64,000 nucleotides of DNA from Hyaloscypha bicolor E (GCF_002865645.1 NW_020194685.1:3459499-3523498); one strand, 5' to 3'. Counted from the first letter of the stretch, positions 25,302-37,909 are shown. The notes: generated from the letters alone by a model not told the origin. Program-made: numbers and translations.

Positions 25302-28176
25302 ATGTCGAACAGCATCAAGGTCGTGGCGCGGTTCCGCCCGCAGAACCGCACCGAGATTGAGCTTGGAGGGCAGCCTATTGTGGAATTTGAGACCGAGGAC
25401 ACATGCCGTCTGGACGTATGTATTCATCGGACAGTACAGGACATCTGCTGACGCGATGGGCAGTCAAAGGAGGCCTCGGGGGCTTTCACGTTCGATCGGG
25501 TGTTTGATATGAACTCGCGCCAAAAGGACGTCTTCGATTTCTCCATCAAGTCCACGGTCGATGATATCCTCAATGGGTACAACGGCACAGTCTTCGCATA
25601 TGGTCAGACGGGAGCGGGGAAGTCATATACGATGATGGGGACGGATATTGACAACGATGAGGGCAGAGGCGTGATTCCCAGAATAGTGGAGCAGATCTTT
25701 GCCAGCATCCTCTCGAGTCCTGGCACCATCGAGTATACGGTGCGAGTCAGCTATATGGAAATATATATGGAACGAATTCGAGATCTGCTGGCTCCACACA
25801 ATGACAACCTGCCTGTGCACGAGGAGAAGAATAGGGGCGTATATGTCAAGGGGCTGCTGGAGATTTACGTTTCGAGCGTGCAAGAGGTTTATGAGGTCAT
25901 GCGAAGAGGTGGAAGCGCCAGAGCTGTTGCCTCGACGAACATGAATGCGGAGTCTTCACGCTCACACTCCATATTCGTCATCACCATCACACAGAAAAAC
26001 GTTGAAACGGGGTCAGCGAAGAGTGGGCAGCTTTTCTTGGTCGATTTGGCTGGTAGCGAGAAGGTCGGCAAGACAGGTGCTAGCGGACAGACTCTCGAGG
26101 AAGCCAAGAAGATCAACAAGAGTTTGAGCGCCCTTGGTATGGTCATCAATAACCTTACGGACGGGAAATCATCCCACATCCCTTACCGAGACTCGAAACT
26201 TACTCGAATTCTTCAAGAAAGTTTGGGAGGAAACAGTCGGACCACGCTCATAATCAACTGTTCGCCGAGTAGTTACAATGATGCCGAAACACTGAGTACG
26301 CTGAGATTCGGTATGCGGGCGAAGGCGATCAAGAACAAAGCCAAGATCAATGCAGAAATCAGTCCCGCAGAGCTCAAGGCACTTCTCAAGAAAGCCCAAT
26401 CGCAATGTACAACTTTCGAGCAGTATATTCAGACACTGGATGCGGAAGTTCAACAATGGCGAGCTGGAGAATCGGTGCCAAAAGAGAGGTGGGCGCCTCC
26501 TCTAACTGGTGTCGGAGTTTCAAAAGCACAATCACAACCGCCAAGACCCTCAACGCCTTCGAGGCTTGCGACAGAGAGTCGTGCAGATACGCCTGCCATC
26601 TCTGAACGTTCTGCGACACCAAGTTTACCTTTGGACAAGGATGAGCGCGAAGAATTCTTGCGGAGGGAGAACGAGCTCCAAGATCAAGTTGCTGAGAAGG
26701 AATCACAAATCGCTGCCGCGGAGAAGACTATTCGAGATACAAAGGAGGAGCTTGCATACTTAAAGGAGCATGACACCAAGACAAATCGGGAGAACGAGAA
26801 GCTTACTAGCGATGTCAATGAGTTCAAGATGCAGCTAGAACGTCTTTCTTTCGAGAGCAAGGAGGCACAGATCACGATGGATGGTCTCAAGGAAGCGAAT
26901 GCCGAGCTTACCGCCGAGTTGGACGAAGTCAAGCAGCAGCTCCTCGATGTGAAGATATCCGCCAAGGAAACCTCTGCTGTTCTGGATGAGAAAGAAAAGA
27001 AGAAGGCAGAGAAGATGGCCAAGATGATGGCTAGCTTTGATCTTGGTGGCGAAGTGTTCAGCGATAATGAGCGCAGCATCAAGAAGGTCATCGAACAGGT
27101 GGATGCATTGCACGAGCAATCAGCTGCTGGGGAAGCAATTGCGCCCGACGAGTTGCAAGAGATCAAAATCGCCTTGGTGGAGACACAAGGCATTGTTCGA
27201 CAGGCTGAGCTGTCTTTGTATGGCAATTCGGCAAGTGACACCAACGCCAGGCGAAGGGAAGAGTTGGAAGACCGCATTGAGAATCTCGCGCGCGAGTACG
27301 AAGATCTTCTGGAGAAAAACCTCAGCGAGGCCGATGTTGAAGAGGTCAAGCAGAGACTTGCCCACGCCTATTCGAACAAACAAGATGCTCAAGTTTCGCT
27401 TGTTGAGGACTTGAAGTCTGAACTGGCGCAGAAGTCAGCCGAGGTACAGAAATTCAAAGCAGTGAATGAGGATCTGCAACGGAAAGTCAAGACTGGTGTT
27501 GTTCCAAATGGTGGTGCTATGGCGAATGGCAAGACTGTCCAGCAACAGATTGCTGAGTTTGATGTCATGAAGAAGAGCTTGATGAGGGATCTCCAGAACA
27601 GATGCGAGAGAGTTGTCGAGCTTGAGATTTCGCTGGATGAGACACGGGAGCAGTACAACAATGTTCTTCGGTCGTCAAACAATCGTGCCCAACAGAAGAA
27701 GATGGCATTCTTGGAGAGAAATCTGGAGCAGCTGACACATGTTCAAAGACAACTTGTTGAGCAGAACGGAAGTCTGAAGAAGGAGGTCGCCATTGCAGAG
27801 CGGAAATTGATTGCACGAAACGAGCGGATACAGTCGTTGGAGTCACTGCTTCAAGATTCACAAGAGAAGCTCACAGCGGCGAATCATCGGTATGTCCTCT
27901 TTTGCTGGAGTTTTGTTCATGCTAACAAGGCACAGATTCGAAGCTCAATTGACGGCTGTCAAGGAGCGTCTGGAGGCAGCGAAGAGCGGCTCGACTCGCG
28001 GCCTTGGCTCCCCGACTGGCGGATTTTCCTTCGGGGGAGCGGGATCGAGGATCGCAAAGCCTCTCCGAGGAGGCGGAGGCGAATCTACTGGCACCATCCC
28101 AACCATCTCAGGACTGCAGAACGAGGCGATGTCTGGGAACAAGAGGAGCTCGTGGTTTTTCTCAGGGCAGAAGTAA
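25302..28176 (+). CDS. kinA: Conventional kinesin heavy chain (kinesin-1)
   Basis: Exons 25302-25415, 25464-27889 and 27936-28176 give 926 residues, almost the length of Neurospora Nkin. Motor domain: ATP loop GQTGAGKS at 85-92, switch I NAESSRSH near residue 200 and switch II DLAGSE near 235. After the neck come long coiled coils with a Pro-rich break near residues 390-430. The block KKAEKMAKMMASFDLGGE, specific to fungal conventional kinesins, is present, and the tail has the autoinhibitory GSRIAKPLRGG (IAK at 886-888). It moves vesicles, endosomes and dynein toward microtubule plus ends during hyphal tip growth. The 5' exon is short and the first splice sits just inside the motor domain; an in-frame upstream ATG exists but would disrupt the conserved MSNSIKVVARFRPQN start. 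Confidence 0.96.
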
Positions 28177-28654
28177 AGAAGGGATGAATGAAAGGTAGAA
28201 TAGATGAGTCATGTATACCCACGTTTTTCGTTTGTTGATTGGACATCATTCCCTGGGTGCCCCGGCTTTTCTGCATACTAGATGGGCAAGGCTGGTATCG
28301 TTATGCGTGGACGGAGAACGGACGGGCATATGAATGGAGCAGTTGTCGATATAGCGCGTTCAGACTGAGTAACAATTGAGAATAGCTCAACCCTTGCTTC
28401 TTCCTTTCAAGGCCTTTATCGAGCGAGTGGGTTTACCGCCCTGGAGAAATGCGAAAATGGATGTTTTGTGGGCATCACTACGCAAGGAAGCCACGTCTTA
28501 CCTTCTCAGTGGTTCCAGTGTTTGTTATCGCGAGTGCCGTCCACATCTCTGTTTCATGTATTGTTTCTAGCTGGTGAGTCTTCGGTAAGGAATTGAAATT
28601 GTGGCTCTATACTCGCAAATCAACGAGTTTTTAAATTATGCAAAAGTCTTTGCA
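28177..28654. other. Intergenic stretch between kinesin and the HET relic
   Basis: 3' flank of kinesin followed by DNA without recognisable genes. The downstream end of the HET relic is reached near 28655. Confidence 0.45.
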
Positions 28655-30568
28655 GGTACTTCTCAGATGCCGTATCTCGCCATCCAGGACACCATGGAGA
28701 TAGCAATCCTCCATCAATTCATAGGCATTGTTTGGGGTCGAATGATGAATGGCGTCTGCGCCCCAAAGAGCACACACACCTGGTCACCTTCCCGGACGCC
28801 GGAGGGTCTCAGGCCAATATAGCCAGTCTTTGCCACAAACAACGACCTCCCTTTCGATACCGATCCCAAGGCCATGTGGTAGTGCAACGATATCTCATTG
28901 CCCGACTCGGGCAAGACACAAGTAGCCCTCAGTCCGCTTAGTGGATCTAGCCCCATCGCGAGAATCCAAGAACCCCGTTTCAAAAAGGCATCATGAAGTA
29001 CCTCGCGGCCTGTGCTTCTGCCGAGAAAGGGGTGAGAAGAGATGGTTCTATTATCCATAACTAAGACTCGTGCGAAAACTTGCAAATTACCTTCGCCACT
29101 TGGGTATGGTTCCTGTTTATTCATATGAGCCTCAAAAACGGCTGCAAATTTGAAACCGCACTCGAAATGTGGTTCCACGGCGAAAACCAAGTAGTTACTG
29201 TTGCAAACATACGACACAGTATCCAACCGGAATCCGCGGACTATCAACTTCTTATCGGCAGCAAAACACAGCTGTGGTGGCTGCATTGCTGATTAGTCGC
29301 TGAACCACCCTTAGTGGCGGTTCGAGCAGTGGGAAAATGGTTGCTTCGTCTGCCTTCATCTCCGGTATTGGACCCATAAGTCTCCAATCGGGAACCCTCG
29401 AAGGCATACCAAAATCAGATAGCCCGTATTGTAGCAGTGGCCGCTTGTAGCAGAAGTGGAGTGGATTCAGATATGTCGAATTCTGAAGAGCGTAACGAGC
29501 CAACTGCTCACGCATCGGCAATCGTCTCTGGGTATCTCGGCTCGAATGGGCTTACTGTGTCCGGATTCCTGTTGATTACACTGAGAAGAGCAAACACTCT
29601 ATCTATGTCATCGGAACAAGCACAATACTAGAGAGTCCGAACCATTTGCTCGCATCACCGACCAGATCGGTTTCCCAGTCGCGTTCTGCATCCCTTTCCA
29701 GGCCTGAATGGTTGCATGAACGTGCACGCACTATTGCATAATCCAGTTTCCCGACGTCATGTCAATATATTCCACAATCTTATGGGTTGCTACGAAGTCT
29801 TCCCAACCCATGGTCTCCGCCCCACAAAACAAAGTTGCCCGTTGAGAAAGGGTAACCCCTTGAACAACCCAGCGACGGGAAACCGTGGCAATCCAAAGAA
29901 TCTCTCCAGGGCATTCCATTCTGGTCGGGATGCAAGTTCTCGTAGAATTTGTTGCTTCCATTCAAGTTGGGACTTGCCGTCAACTTCAGAAACAGCCCCT
30001 TTGATATTACCGAGTGTTGGATTAATCACTGGGTCTCTAGTAGGTTGACTAGAGTTATGGGATGATTCGGTCAATTTTCTGGCTATCTCAGATATAGTCC
30101 TCCATCGGCTGCACGGACATTCAAGCCTTTGAGAAACCGTAAGCTCCAAAGGTACCCAGGAGGTGGGTCACCAAGCTAGACGAGGACCTGACTAGTTTGG
30201 GAGTAGATTCGAGCCATGAGACCAATCTGGACGAATTTTTCGGCATCAGAGTTTTGATTGATGCAAACAGCATTCAAGACACAGGCGCCGGGGCTTGTCT
30301 AGAGTTTGGAACCTGCTCAGTGCAGAGTAGAAATTGTCGGTAATCTTGAAATCTCCTTTCGTGCGCGCCAGAGTCTTTGGAAAGTCCGGCCTGCCCCATG
30401 TGTAGGACAACGCCTCATACTGTGGAAATTGAGAGAGTGAACGTGTACGAGCTTGCGTGTAAGGCTCTTGTGTGCCTCCTCCTCTTACGGAGGCCGAAGT
30501 TCAAGGATTTGGATGTGATCGTATCCGCTAAAAGGCTCGTAGCTGTATGTTACCTGAGAGGTTGCCAT
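28655..30568 (-). pseudogene. HET-domain (heterokaryon incompatibility) gene relic
   Basis: Pieces of one HET protein appear in order on the minus strand, in changing frames. The ATG at 30568 starts MATSQVTYSYEPFSGYDHIQ and hits TAA at 30487-30485. A second frame reads QYEALSYTWG then FQTLDKPRR (about 30425-30280). A one-base excess near 30275 destroys the usual W-I-D-A motif before VCINQ, and TAG at 30178-30176 replaces the tryptophan expected in V-L-V-W-L-G-D-P. Further pieces are WVVQGVTLSQRATLFCG (29731-29961), MPSRVPDW (29252-29521) and the C-terminal GYIGLRPSGVREGDQVCVL (28714-29286), then a last frameshift to ELMEDCYLHGVLDGE (28720-28655). At least two stops and several frameshifts make it non-functional. 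Intact HET proteins trigger death of incompatible fused cells. Both stops fit C-to-T changes. Confidence 0.85.
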
Positions 30569-30772
30569 TATAGAGTAGATAAACCACGCACTAGTAGATT
30601 ATCAAGGCAACAACTTCACAGCACACAATCGAGATCCCAAGTCTCAGCCTAAAAGCTTAAACTCTGTCCAAGAGTTAAATGGCGCTTCGGGTGTTTGCCA
30701 GGTGCAGTTATGAGTTCAATGGACTCACTAGCCATGCATTTTCAAGTTGACTACTAATAAATACAACAACAC

Positions 30773-32122
30773 TTAATCCTGCCGTGCTGGATCTGTAGCT
30801 GGCTTGTTCTCGATCACTCGGTCAATCTCGTTCATGATTTCTGCTGTCAACTTCTCAAGTACGGCCAAACATTTGACATTTTCAACAATCTGATCGGGTC
30901 TCGAGGCTCCAGTGATTACCGACGAGACATTCGCATTTTTGAGACACCAAGCCAAGGCAAGTTGTGACTGCGTGGCTCCCAACTTCTCGGCAATTGGCTG
31001 TCGGATATCAGCCCCTCCTCCCTGTTTACGTTCAGGATTCAAACATACCTTCAGCTTTCCAACCTTAGCCACATTACTCTTCCACTCTTCATTTCCGTAG
31101 TTATCTCTCATGAACTCTGCGAACTTGTCCTTACTCTCTGAAAATCGTGATCCATCAGGTGGCCCTTGGAGCGCGTCGTTGTACTTCCCGCTTAGCAATC
31201 CCATTTTCAGGGGGCTAAAAGTCGTTAATCCAAGCCCACACCTCTTGTACAATCTCTGAAATTCCCCTTCAACCTTCTTGCGGTCAAGAATATTGTACAA
31301 GGGCTGCTCAACAATGGGTGCCACCATCCGCAGATCTTTTGCGATCCCACATGCTTCCGCAATCTCATCGGCAGACCATTCGGAAGTTCCCCAGTAAAAT
31401 GCCAAGCCACTTTCAATTACGTAGTTGAATGCCCGAACGGTCTCTTCCATGGGAGTTAGGCGATCCGGTCGATGGGCGTAAACAATATCGACATATTTCA
31501 GATCGAGACGTTCAAGAGAAGCGTGGAGTCCTTCCACGATGTGCTTTCTTGACAAGCCGTGGTTGTTGACGAGAACTTCGCCATTGGCTCCACCCCAATT
31601 CAACTATTCATGATCAGTTAATTCGCTTTCTTGCTGTTGGGGTCTGAGGACATGCTTTGGTGCTAATCACAATGTCGTTTCGCTTCCACTTGTATTTCTT
31701 GATCGCCTGGCCCATGATGATTTCGGACTGACCACCCGCATAGCTATTCCGAATTAGCCTTACCTATGAATGACGAGCAAGGCAATTTACCTCTCTGCGG
31801 TGTCGAAAAAGTTGATTCCGCAGTCATAAGCCTGTTTCATACATTCGAATGTGCGTTCTTCCAAAATTCGTCAGCTCTTCTTTCCGGTACGCCGGTACAT
31901 CGTCTTTCCATGCGGAACTCACCATTCGCTACATGCCCACCAAATCTGTAATCATGCATTAGTAGCAAACGTTTTAATAACTATACCAGGAGGTCTTGGA
32001 ACATCCGTTGAACATTTCACTCACGTAAGCCACCCTCCAAGCCCTAGAACGGATACATGGAGTCCCGAATTGCCGACTCGCCGGTACAGCATCCCCGTTT
32101 TTCTAGGCTCTTCCCAAGCCAT
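30773..32122 (-). CDS. Aldo-keto reductase, voltage-gated K+ channel beta-subunit type
   Basis: Six exons: 32122-32025, 31945-31923 (23 nt), 31857-31791, 31743-31656, 31603-31049 and 30997-30773, giving 351 residues. NADPH-dependent (alpha/beta)8 barrel: GLGGWLTFGG near the start, catalytic tetrad D59 and Y64 in DTAESYAGG, K92 in VISTK, H136 in YAHRPD, and the C-terminal cofactor segment [13 protein letters not shown]. The family resembles Kv-beta and yeast/plant relatives; fungal members reduce aldehydes or ketones of uncertain identity. Two oddities: the fourth intron starts GC rather than GT (STK/LNWGG join, 52 nt), and the fifth intron is 51 nt with no stop, so naive ORF calling would insert 17 residues between KLK and PIAEKLG. 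It lies head-to-tail behind the Zn2Cys6 regulator on the same strand. Confidence 0.9.
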
Positions 32123-32706
32123 CTTGTTCTCGTTTCCCTGGTGGCTGCAAGGGATTGAACTCAGTGCATCCTTGGTGGTATTTGTAGGAACGTGAAGGAT
32201 ATTGATCATCACTCGAGAGGGAATCGTAGCCTTAATACAAAATTTCATCGGAGAAATTCTCGGAGTAATCGCGAACAAGGATCTCGTTCGTATCCACAAT
32301 AGAGACTGTCTCGATAATGGTCAATTCAGGGTGAAATTTTCGCTTCATTTGGTACTTGAGTACTTCTTTTTCTTCCAAATGTGATACCACGCGTTGTTTT
32401 TCATCGTGTATGTTCAAAGGGAACCGCAACATGGATATTGGTCACGTGAAATCCGAGAGACTTCAACCCTGCCAACGAGATCCTCGTGCCCGGACCTCAA
32501 AGTTAAAGCAAAGTGCCCCGAGATAATATTCTAAGAGTTCTTAATATTCAGGCTGATGAAACTGCTACATAGTAGTTTCCCTTTCAGCTTCAAAAGTGAT
32601 GCCGCCGAAGTTCAGACCCAACCAGTAAATAAGACGGTAACCCGACCTCACGCCGCAATTAAGAGACGTTATGTTACAAAAACCGGCTTGAATAATGCCT
32701 CCCGTA
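32123..32706. promoter_or_regulatory. Intergenic region between regulator stop and reductase start
   Basis: 584 nt upstream of the reductase. The reductase frame stays open upstream to 32299, but those residues do not resemble the family. No operator was identified. Confidence 0.4.
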
Positions 32707-34814
32707 TTAGAGAAAACAGTGAAGGGGGCTACCGGGAGAAAATTGACTTGGGGGTGCGACGGTAGAGAATCCACCACCTCGAGGGATCTGCGAGGTTTCA
32801 GTGTTTGGCAGAAAAGGGCCCAAGGTGTTAAATGACTCGAAGCCGTTGAACGAGCCATCGCAACTTTGTAGTTGCTCATACAAACCCCATGAGTTTGCAA
32901 ATGTTCTTGTAAGGTCTGGGTCAATGATGGTGAACCACGATGGGTCTTGGCCTGCTAAGAGTATCTGCTGTTCGGTCTGTTCAAACTCCAGGCCAGGGTC
33001 TTCAGCGTGGGCTCCCGTTGATGCGCGGCCGTGATCGCCATTTTGCTGAGAGCAGATTGTTAGATGTGAAGGGGCCGTGGGAACTAGGCCACGGTCACTG
33101 CCATCTTCAGAGCTGAAGCCAGTGGGAGTACCGAGCTGATCACTTTCACACGATTCCCTGATCCGTGAGCTTGGTTCCAGTAACAAAGGCTCTCCATTCT
33201 GGACCTCCGCAATTTTCATGCAAAGCATTATTGACAATGTTTCGTTGCCACCACGACAGGACATAAGAATCCGATGAAGTTGATTTAGGACCTCTCGTGC
33301 ATTTTCCGGGAATGTCCAACTCCGAAAACTGACATTAAGTGCATCGGTCACTGCACTCGCTATTTCGAATATTTTGAATTCCTAAATGTGTCAGATAACA
33401 GTCAGAACAATGTGCCGCTGATCTTCAACTTACGATACTTGGCCCATGAGATTCAATCGCAGCAGTTGGCAGTTTCGAGATAACTGTTAGGAACTCCTGC
33501 GCTATTTGAATTGGGTGTGACAGAGACGTGGCGTGGTCAGAACCGGAGTTGCGGAGAAGGGATATTCTCCACAAGACTGCTCGCATCCATTGACGAGTGA
33601 CACAGATATCGGCTCGTTGAACATCGTTGCTCGCTTCCCAGTCAATGGGCACATCCTGAAGTCGTTGCTGCAACACATCAAGAGAACTTTGATTTTGATT
33701 TGTTGCAACTGTCCCTCCGGCATCCGCTATATCGACATCATCAATGTTCTGGAGAATATCAAACGCGCCGGATTGATCAAAGATCCAGAATAAGTTGACA
33801 AGCTTTCGGAATGCTGGTAATACGTGATTGTCCTCGCCACCACCGGTAGATGGAAAGTGTGTGTTGCATCTCAGTACGGCTGGAAGATTGTGAAGCATTG
33901 CAACCCCGCTTGGCAAGATCAGTTACAAACTTTTGATCGATAAAGGGAGCATACCGTTCCGTGACAAATAGCAACCAAAGAATCCTTCTTCTTGACTCCT
34001 GTTGGGAAGATGAAAGTCCGATATAGGTTGACTCGCGGTGAAGCCCCATGATTTGAGCTAATGTAATGGCCTCACGGAGATATGACAGAGACGAAACACC
34101 ACCAGGTTCGAGATTTTCGTGGTAGACATGAAGAAAGAAAGCGATGCTAAGCGTGTCGAGACTTGCATGCCGCCCTTTGCCGTCAACGCTTCTAGCACGG
34201 TGGCACTCGGCTTCCATCCAGCTGGCAGACGCTGTATCTGCAAAAGAGTCGAGTTTAAGTTGGGCCATGGTAGCTGCTCCCACAGCATTAGCTAACGCAT
34301 ACACCAATGTATCTCCGTCGTCCTTCTGTAAATCGGCGGTAACATCCTCTACAGACACAATGGGCCAAACAGGGTATAGTCGGAGGCGGAATATACATAG
34401 CCGTAGTACGAGGGAAGCAATCGAGGTTCTTGAGTGTGGTCAGCAGATTTCAAGGGTGTATGAGCGTATGAGGCGTTGATTTTACCTCGCTGAGTCTTGG
34501 GGGATAGTGTCACCCGTAACTTGGGACAATGGCGTGCTAACTACATCAGGGGAAGAGCCACAATCCGCGGGGCGGTCTCCATCCTCCTCTGTGCCCTGCC
34601 TCTGGCCCTGAGTGATCTGCCGAACCGTTTTCGGGCGAAGGTTTCGAGGCCCCCTTGTGTTTGGGACTTTCTTGAACGTGCATTGTATCCCAGCAGCTGC
34701 ACAGCCGCCGCAGGGTGGAAATTCGGAACACTTGATCTTCCGGATTCTGCATCCATCGCAAGCCTGTCTTATGACTTTACGCCCTGGCCCTGGGGCAGAT
34801 CGTTGTACAGGCAT
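32707..34814 (-). CDS. Zn2Cys6 fungal transcription factor
   Basis: Exons 34814-34486, 34428-33955, 33908-33434 and 33381-32707 (introns 57, 46 and 52 nt) give 650 residues. The N-terminal binuclear cluster C-D-G-C-R-I-R-K-I-K-C-...-C-G-G-C-A-A-A-G-I-Q-C lies at about residues 18-46, with basic residues typical of the DNA-contacting loop. The middle contains the fungal-specific regulatory domain: LRLYPVWPIV, a Y-L-R-E-A-I-T-L-A-Q-I-M-G-L-H segment and RRRILWLLFVTERG, as in the family around MalR/AmyR-like regulators. The C-terminus is low-complexity and acidic/Ser-rich, as in an activation region. It sits between the reductase and the MFS transporter on the same strand and may regulate one or both; that is inferred from position only. 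Confidence 0.9.
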
Positions 34815-35419
34815 AGCGGACGTTCGTCTGCATAACGGCCAGTGATTCAACAGTGGTGGGAGATGTACATCAGCCTGTTGGGGTAACAAATCTCACATTG
34901 AACTGAGGTTTGCAGAAGTAAAAATGCGGGGTCGTCACGCTGTCGAAGACGCTCGGCAAATGACGGCAGAACCCCTGAGAATGGCGCAATCCCTGCTCGT
35001 TAGTGCATGCAGGGAGCTGCATCTCGCATACTTCGCATTTTCGGCCACAGTAACTTTACTTGATTGTTCGAAATCTGGAATGCATAGAAATAGGGGCTAC
35101 TGGTATTTGGATATAGATCACCGAATATGGCTATCCTTCTAGACAGGTTGATATATTGAAGTGTTGTGCTTCAGACACGCGAGGTTATCCAGGACAATGA
35201 AATAGGGGTATTCGCTTAAAGATGGGCTAAGACCCCATCAGCGCTCCTAGGTAAGCTGTCCCAGAACCCCTCGCCGGTATGCATGGATAATCGAACTTTC
35301 ATCTCTGAAGCAAAGTAGTTACTCTGATCCAGAGTTACAAATTTGTACTCTTTCTCCCTTCGAATATAAAATCCAGCTGGCACGGTGCGTTGCTTCGTTC
35401 GAGCCACTCACTGAGTCAC
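34815..35419. promoter_or_regulatory. Intergenic region upstream of the Zn2Cys6 gene
   Basis: 605 nt between the regulator start and the transporter stop. A 63-codon frame at 35216-35407 begins MARTKQ, reminiscent of histone H3, but nothing after it matches; see rejected items. Confidence 0.4.
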
Positions 35420-37328
35420 TCAATACTTGAATCTGAAGTCCAACCTCTTGTTCCCATCCAGCTCCCGTGCCCCCTGATCGTTTTGATATACCGATCTCTC
35501 GTCCATAGTCATAGAATCCCAGATTTTCTCCTTTCGTTTATTCAAAATGCTCAGATACGCTCGCTGCGCCAAAAATGTCACGAGAGACAGTGCACAGATG
35601 GAGATCAAGACTTTGTTCCCTTGGTGGCAGTATGGCGAATCATAAGAGCGATATATCTGTGAACCAATCAGAGATCCGATCTGAATGATCACATTGTAGG
35701 TTGCTGCTGTAATTGCTCTCTTCTTCACGTCGAAGGTGTTTTCACTGATCCACGAGGAAACAATGGGGTGGAAGTAGGGATCTGGGGGGCATAAAGTCAG
35801 TAGGCAGTTAAGGCAACGCATTGTGCTTCCGGGGAAGCTTACAGCCAGAAATCAGAGTGATCATAGAGAAGCGCGCCCAATTTCGTCCGCCATCCGGAAT
35901 AGTGATGAGTGCAGCAAGAATAGGTAGGATCCAGAATTCTCCGAGAAAGCAGTGGAAGGCGCGCTCATTGAAGTAGTCGCTACTGTACGACAAAGTGAGC
36001 ATTGTGATTATTTGCAACACTGCCGCCGGAATGGTGAGCATATTCGAATTGAAGGTGCTGTATCCAAGGCGTTTTAAGGTGAGCGTGAGATATCCAGTAA
36101 CGGGAGTAGCGGGTATGTAGGCAACAAGCCCAATGAAGTACAATCCCCACATTGAGGAATCGCTCCAGGAAGCTTTCACATCTTTCCAAGTGGCAGCTTC
36201 CTTGAGCGCAGTGAGGCCCTTTGCAGGGTCGTCGCGGAGGACTCTCTGTACAGTATCAGTATTTCGAAAAGGGTCAAACATCTTGGGGAGCAACATTTGT
36301 CATGATTGTTTCTTCTCGCTCTGTGTACCAAGAATTTCGGAAAAGGACACCCTTCGTAGAGGTTGGTGATTGAGGAAGATAGAAAAAGCTCTGCTTCGTT
36401 GTAAGCATTGCCCCACAGAAGTGGTGAACAAGGACTGACTATAGCTCCAATTAGAAATGTGAGGAGACCCTCGATCAAAAAAAGCCAAAACCATCCTGAC
36501 TTGCCACCAATACCTCGCATTTCTAGGATTCCTGCCGGTAGCAAAGCCGAGATGACTCGTGCAACGTTCAACGTTGACCAAAAGCAAGCGAGACGAATTG
36601 CAAGCTCTTTCGTCTTGTAGAAATATGTTGCAAAGAGAATCGTGCCAGGAATGAAGCCGCCTTCACAGGCTCCAATAAAAGCTCGTGTGATATAAAACGA
36701 TGTACGGTTGGTCATCCAAGCCTGGGACCATGCTGAAGGTTGTCAACCAGGGGCCTAAAACCTTGCTGAAAGGAGACTCACAAACTGTTCCCCAAAGCAT
36801 CATCATAGTAGGCAGAACATATTTGAAACCATACCGTTTGGTAAGAAACTGGACTGGGAACTCCGCAGTCAGGAAGCAGAGGAGCTGAATGGTGGTCCCC
36901 TGTCTACTTGTTAACGACAACTCTTTCCCTGGCCAAGAGCACACACATTGTTGTAGTTATCGCTGGTCAGATGCAGGTCCTTCAGGAGATTGTCGGCTAG
37001 AGCATTTGAGAGATTTCCTCTGTCCAACTGGAGTCCAAAGAACTGCAATGTGTTATTAGCCTGGTTTGGGTTTCGTTGCCAGATCCCGTACCATTACGCA
37101 AATCCAAGACAGAAGATAGAGATCAGTCTTCCGAACGACTCTCCTCTCCTCTTGCTCGGTCCATGTGGCGCCAGGGTCAAATCGGTGTCGACCTTCATAA
37201 GTCTCGTGAGGAGCAAGCGAATCCGACAGATGCTCCCTTCCAACTCGTGCCACTGAAATCTGTGAGGTAGAAGGCTCTCCAGAAACCTTCCTTCTATCGA
37301 CGTCCATTTCTTTGTCCATATCTATCAT
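35420..37328 (-). CDS. MFS transporter, allantoate permease (DAL5/anion:cation symporter) family
   Basis: Seven exons: 37328-37092, 37042-36947, 36899-36782, 36732-36440, 36390-36295, 36245-35843 and 35781-35420. They join in frame to 534 residues; introns are 47-61 nt. Family marks: a cytosolic N-terminus ending RRVVRKTDLYLL, FFGLQLDRGNLSNALADN after TM1, WMTNRTSFYITRAFIGACEGGFIPG around TM4-TM5, the central-loop sequence WYTEREETIMTNRVLRDDPAKG, and YPYFHPIVSSWISENTFDVKKRA before TM11. About 12 membrane helices are expected. Relatives carry small anions such as allantoate, nicotinate, pantothenate or sulfonates; the substrate here is unknown. It is divergent from the TauD-like gene, with an hAT-type MITE in the shared promoter. 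Some donors are weak (GTTGCT at 36294). Confidence 0.9.
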
Positions 37329-37901
37329 TTGTCCGCAGACTCAGCACAGAATTGTGGATGAAAATATAGGGCTGCGGATTTCAGAAGATATTCCAATAGC
37401 GAAAAATGTAATGAGTTGGAGTTGAGCCATCTTATAATCAGAGCAGCGAGCTGTTAAGGAATCGTGCAGTTCGGTCCCTGGCCTCAATAGTCGCAATTAC
37501 TTAACTCGAGCACGCCATCAACATAACATGGATCTCGTCGAACTTTGCCGGAAATCGGTGGATCAAAGTCCTAAGAAGTCGTGCAATTCCAAAGTGGCGT
37601 TGAAAGTGGGTTGCGGGGTACTTCAAAGATGGGTGTCGTCCTCCAAACCACGTAAGTGCAGCAAATCTGATTGGCCCCAGCTCCGAGAATTTGTCCGGCG
37701 CTGAAGTGGCCCACCATAACCTTGGCATATTTGTAACCTCCCCTTTTCAAGAGGTCGAAAGGCATGTAGTGAGTCTTTAATGCAGCCAACAAGTCGCGAA
37801 GCCGCAGTTAGCGGGTACAAGAACATATACGGGACTCTAGTCTTTGATTCTGTTTTGCATCAGACTCTTAAAACACATTTTCATTTCAGTAGCAGAGAGC
37901 G

Positions 37902-37909
37902 CCCAATAT
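37902..37909. repeat. Left target-site duplication of the hAT-type element
   Basis: The octamer CCCAATAT lies immediately before the terminal CAGTG and recurs exactly at 38559-38566. Confidence 0.85.

Noticed and set aside
26684..27349. 221-codon minus-strand frame rich in Ser opposite the kinesin coiled coil
   Set aside because: It is the antisense image of Lys/Glu-rich coiled-coil codons of a clearly real gene.
35216..35407. 63-codon frame beginning MARTKQ, like the N-terminus of histone H3
   Set aside because: Only the first six residues match; the rest has no histone features, and no exon continuing H3 could be found.
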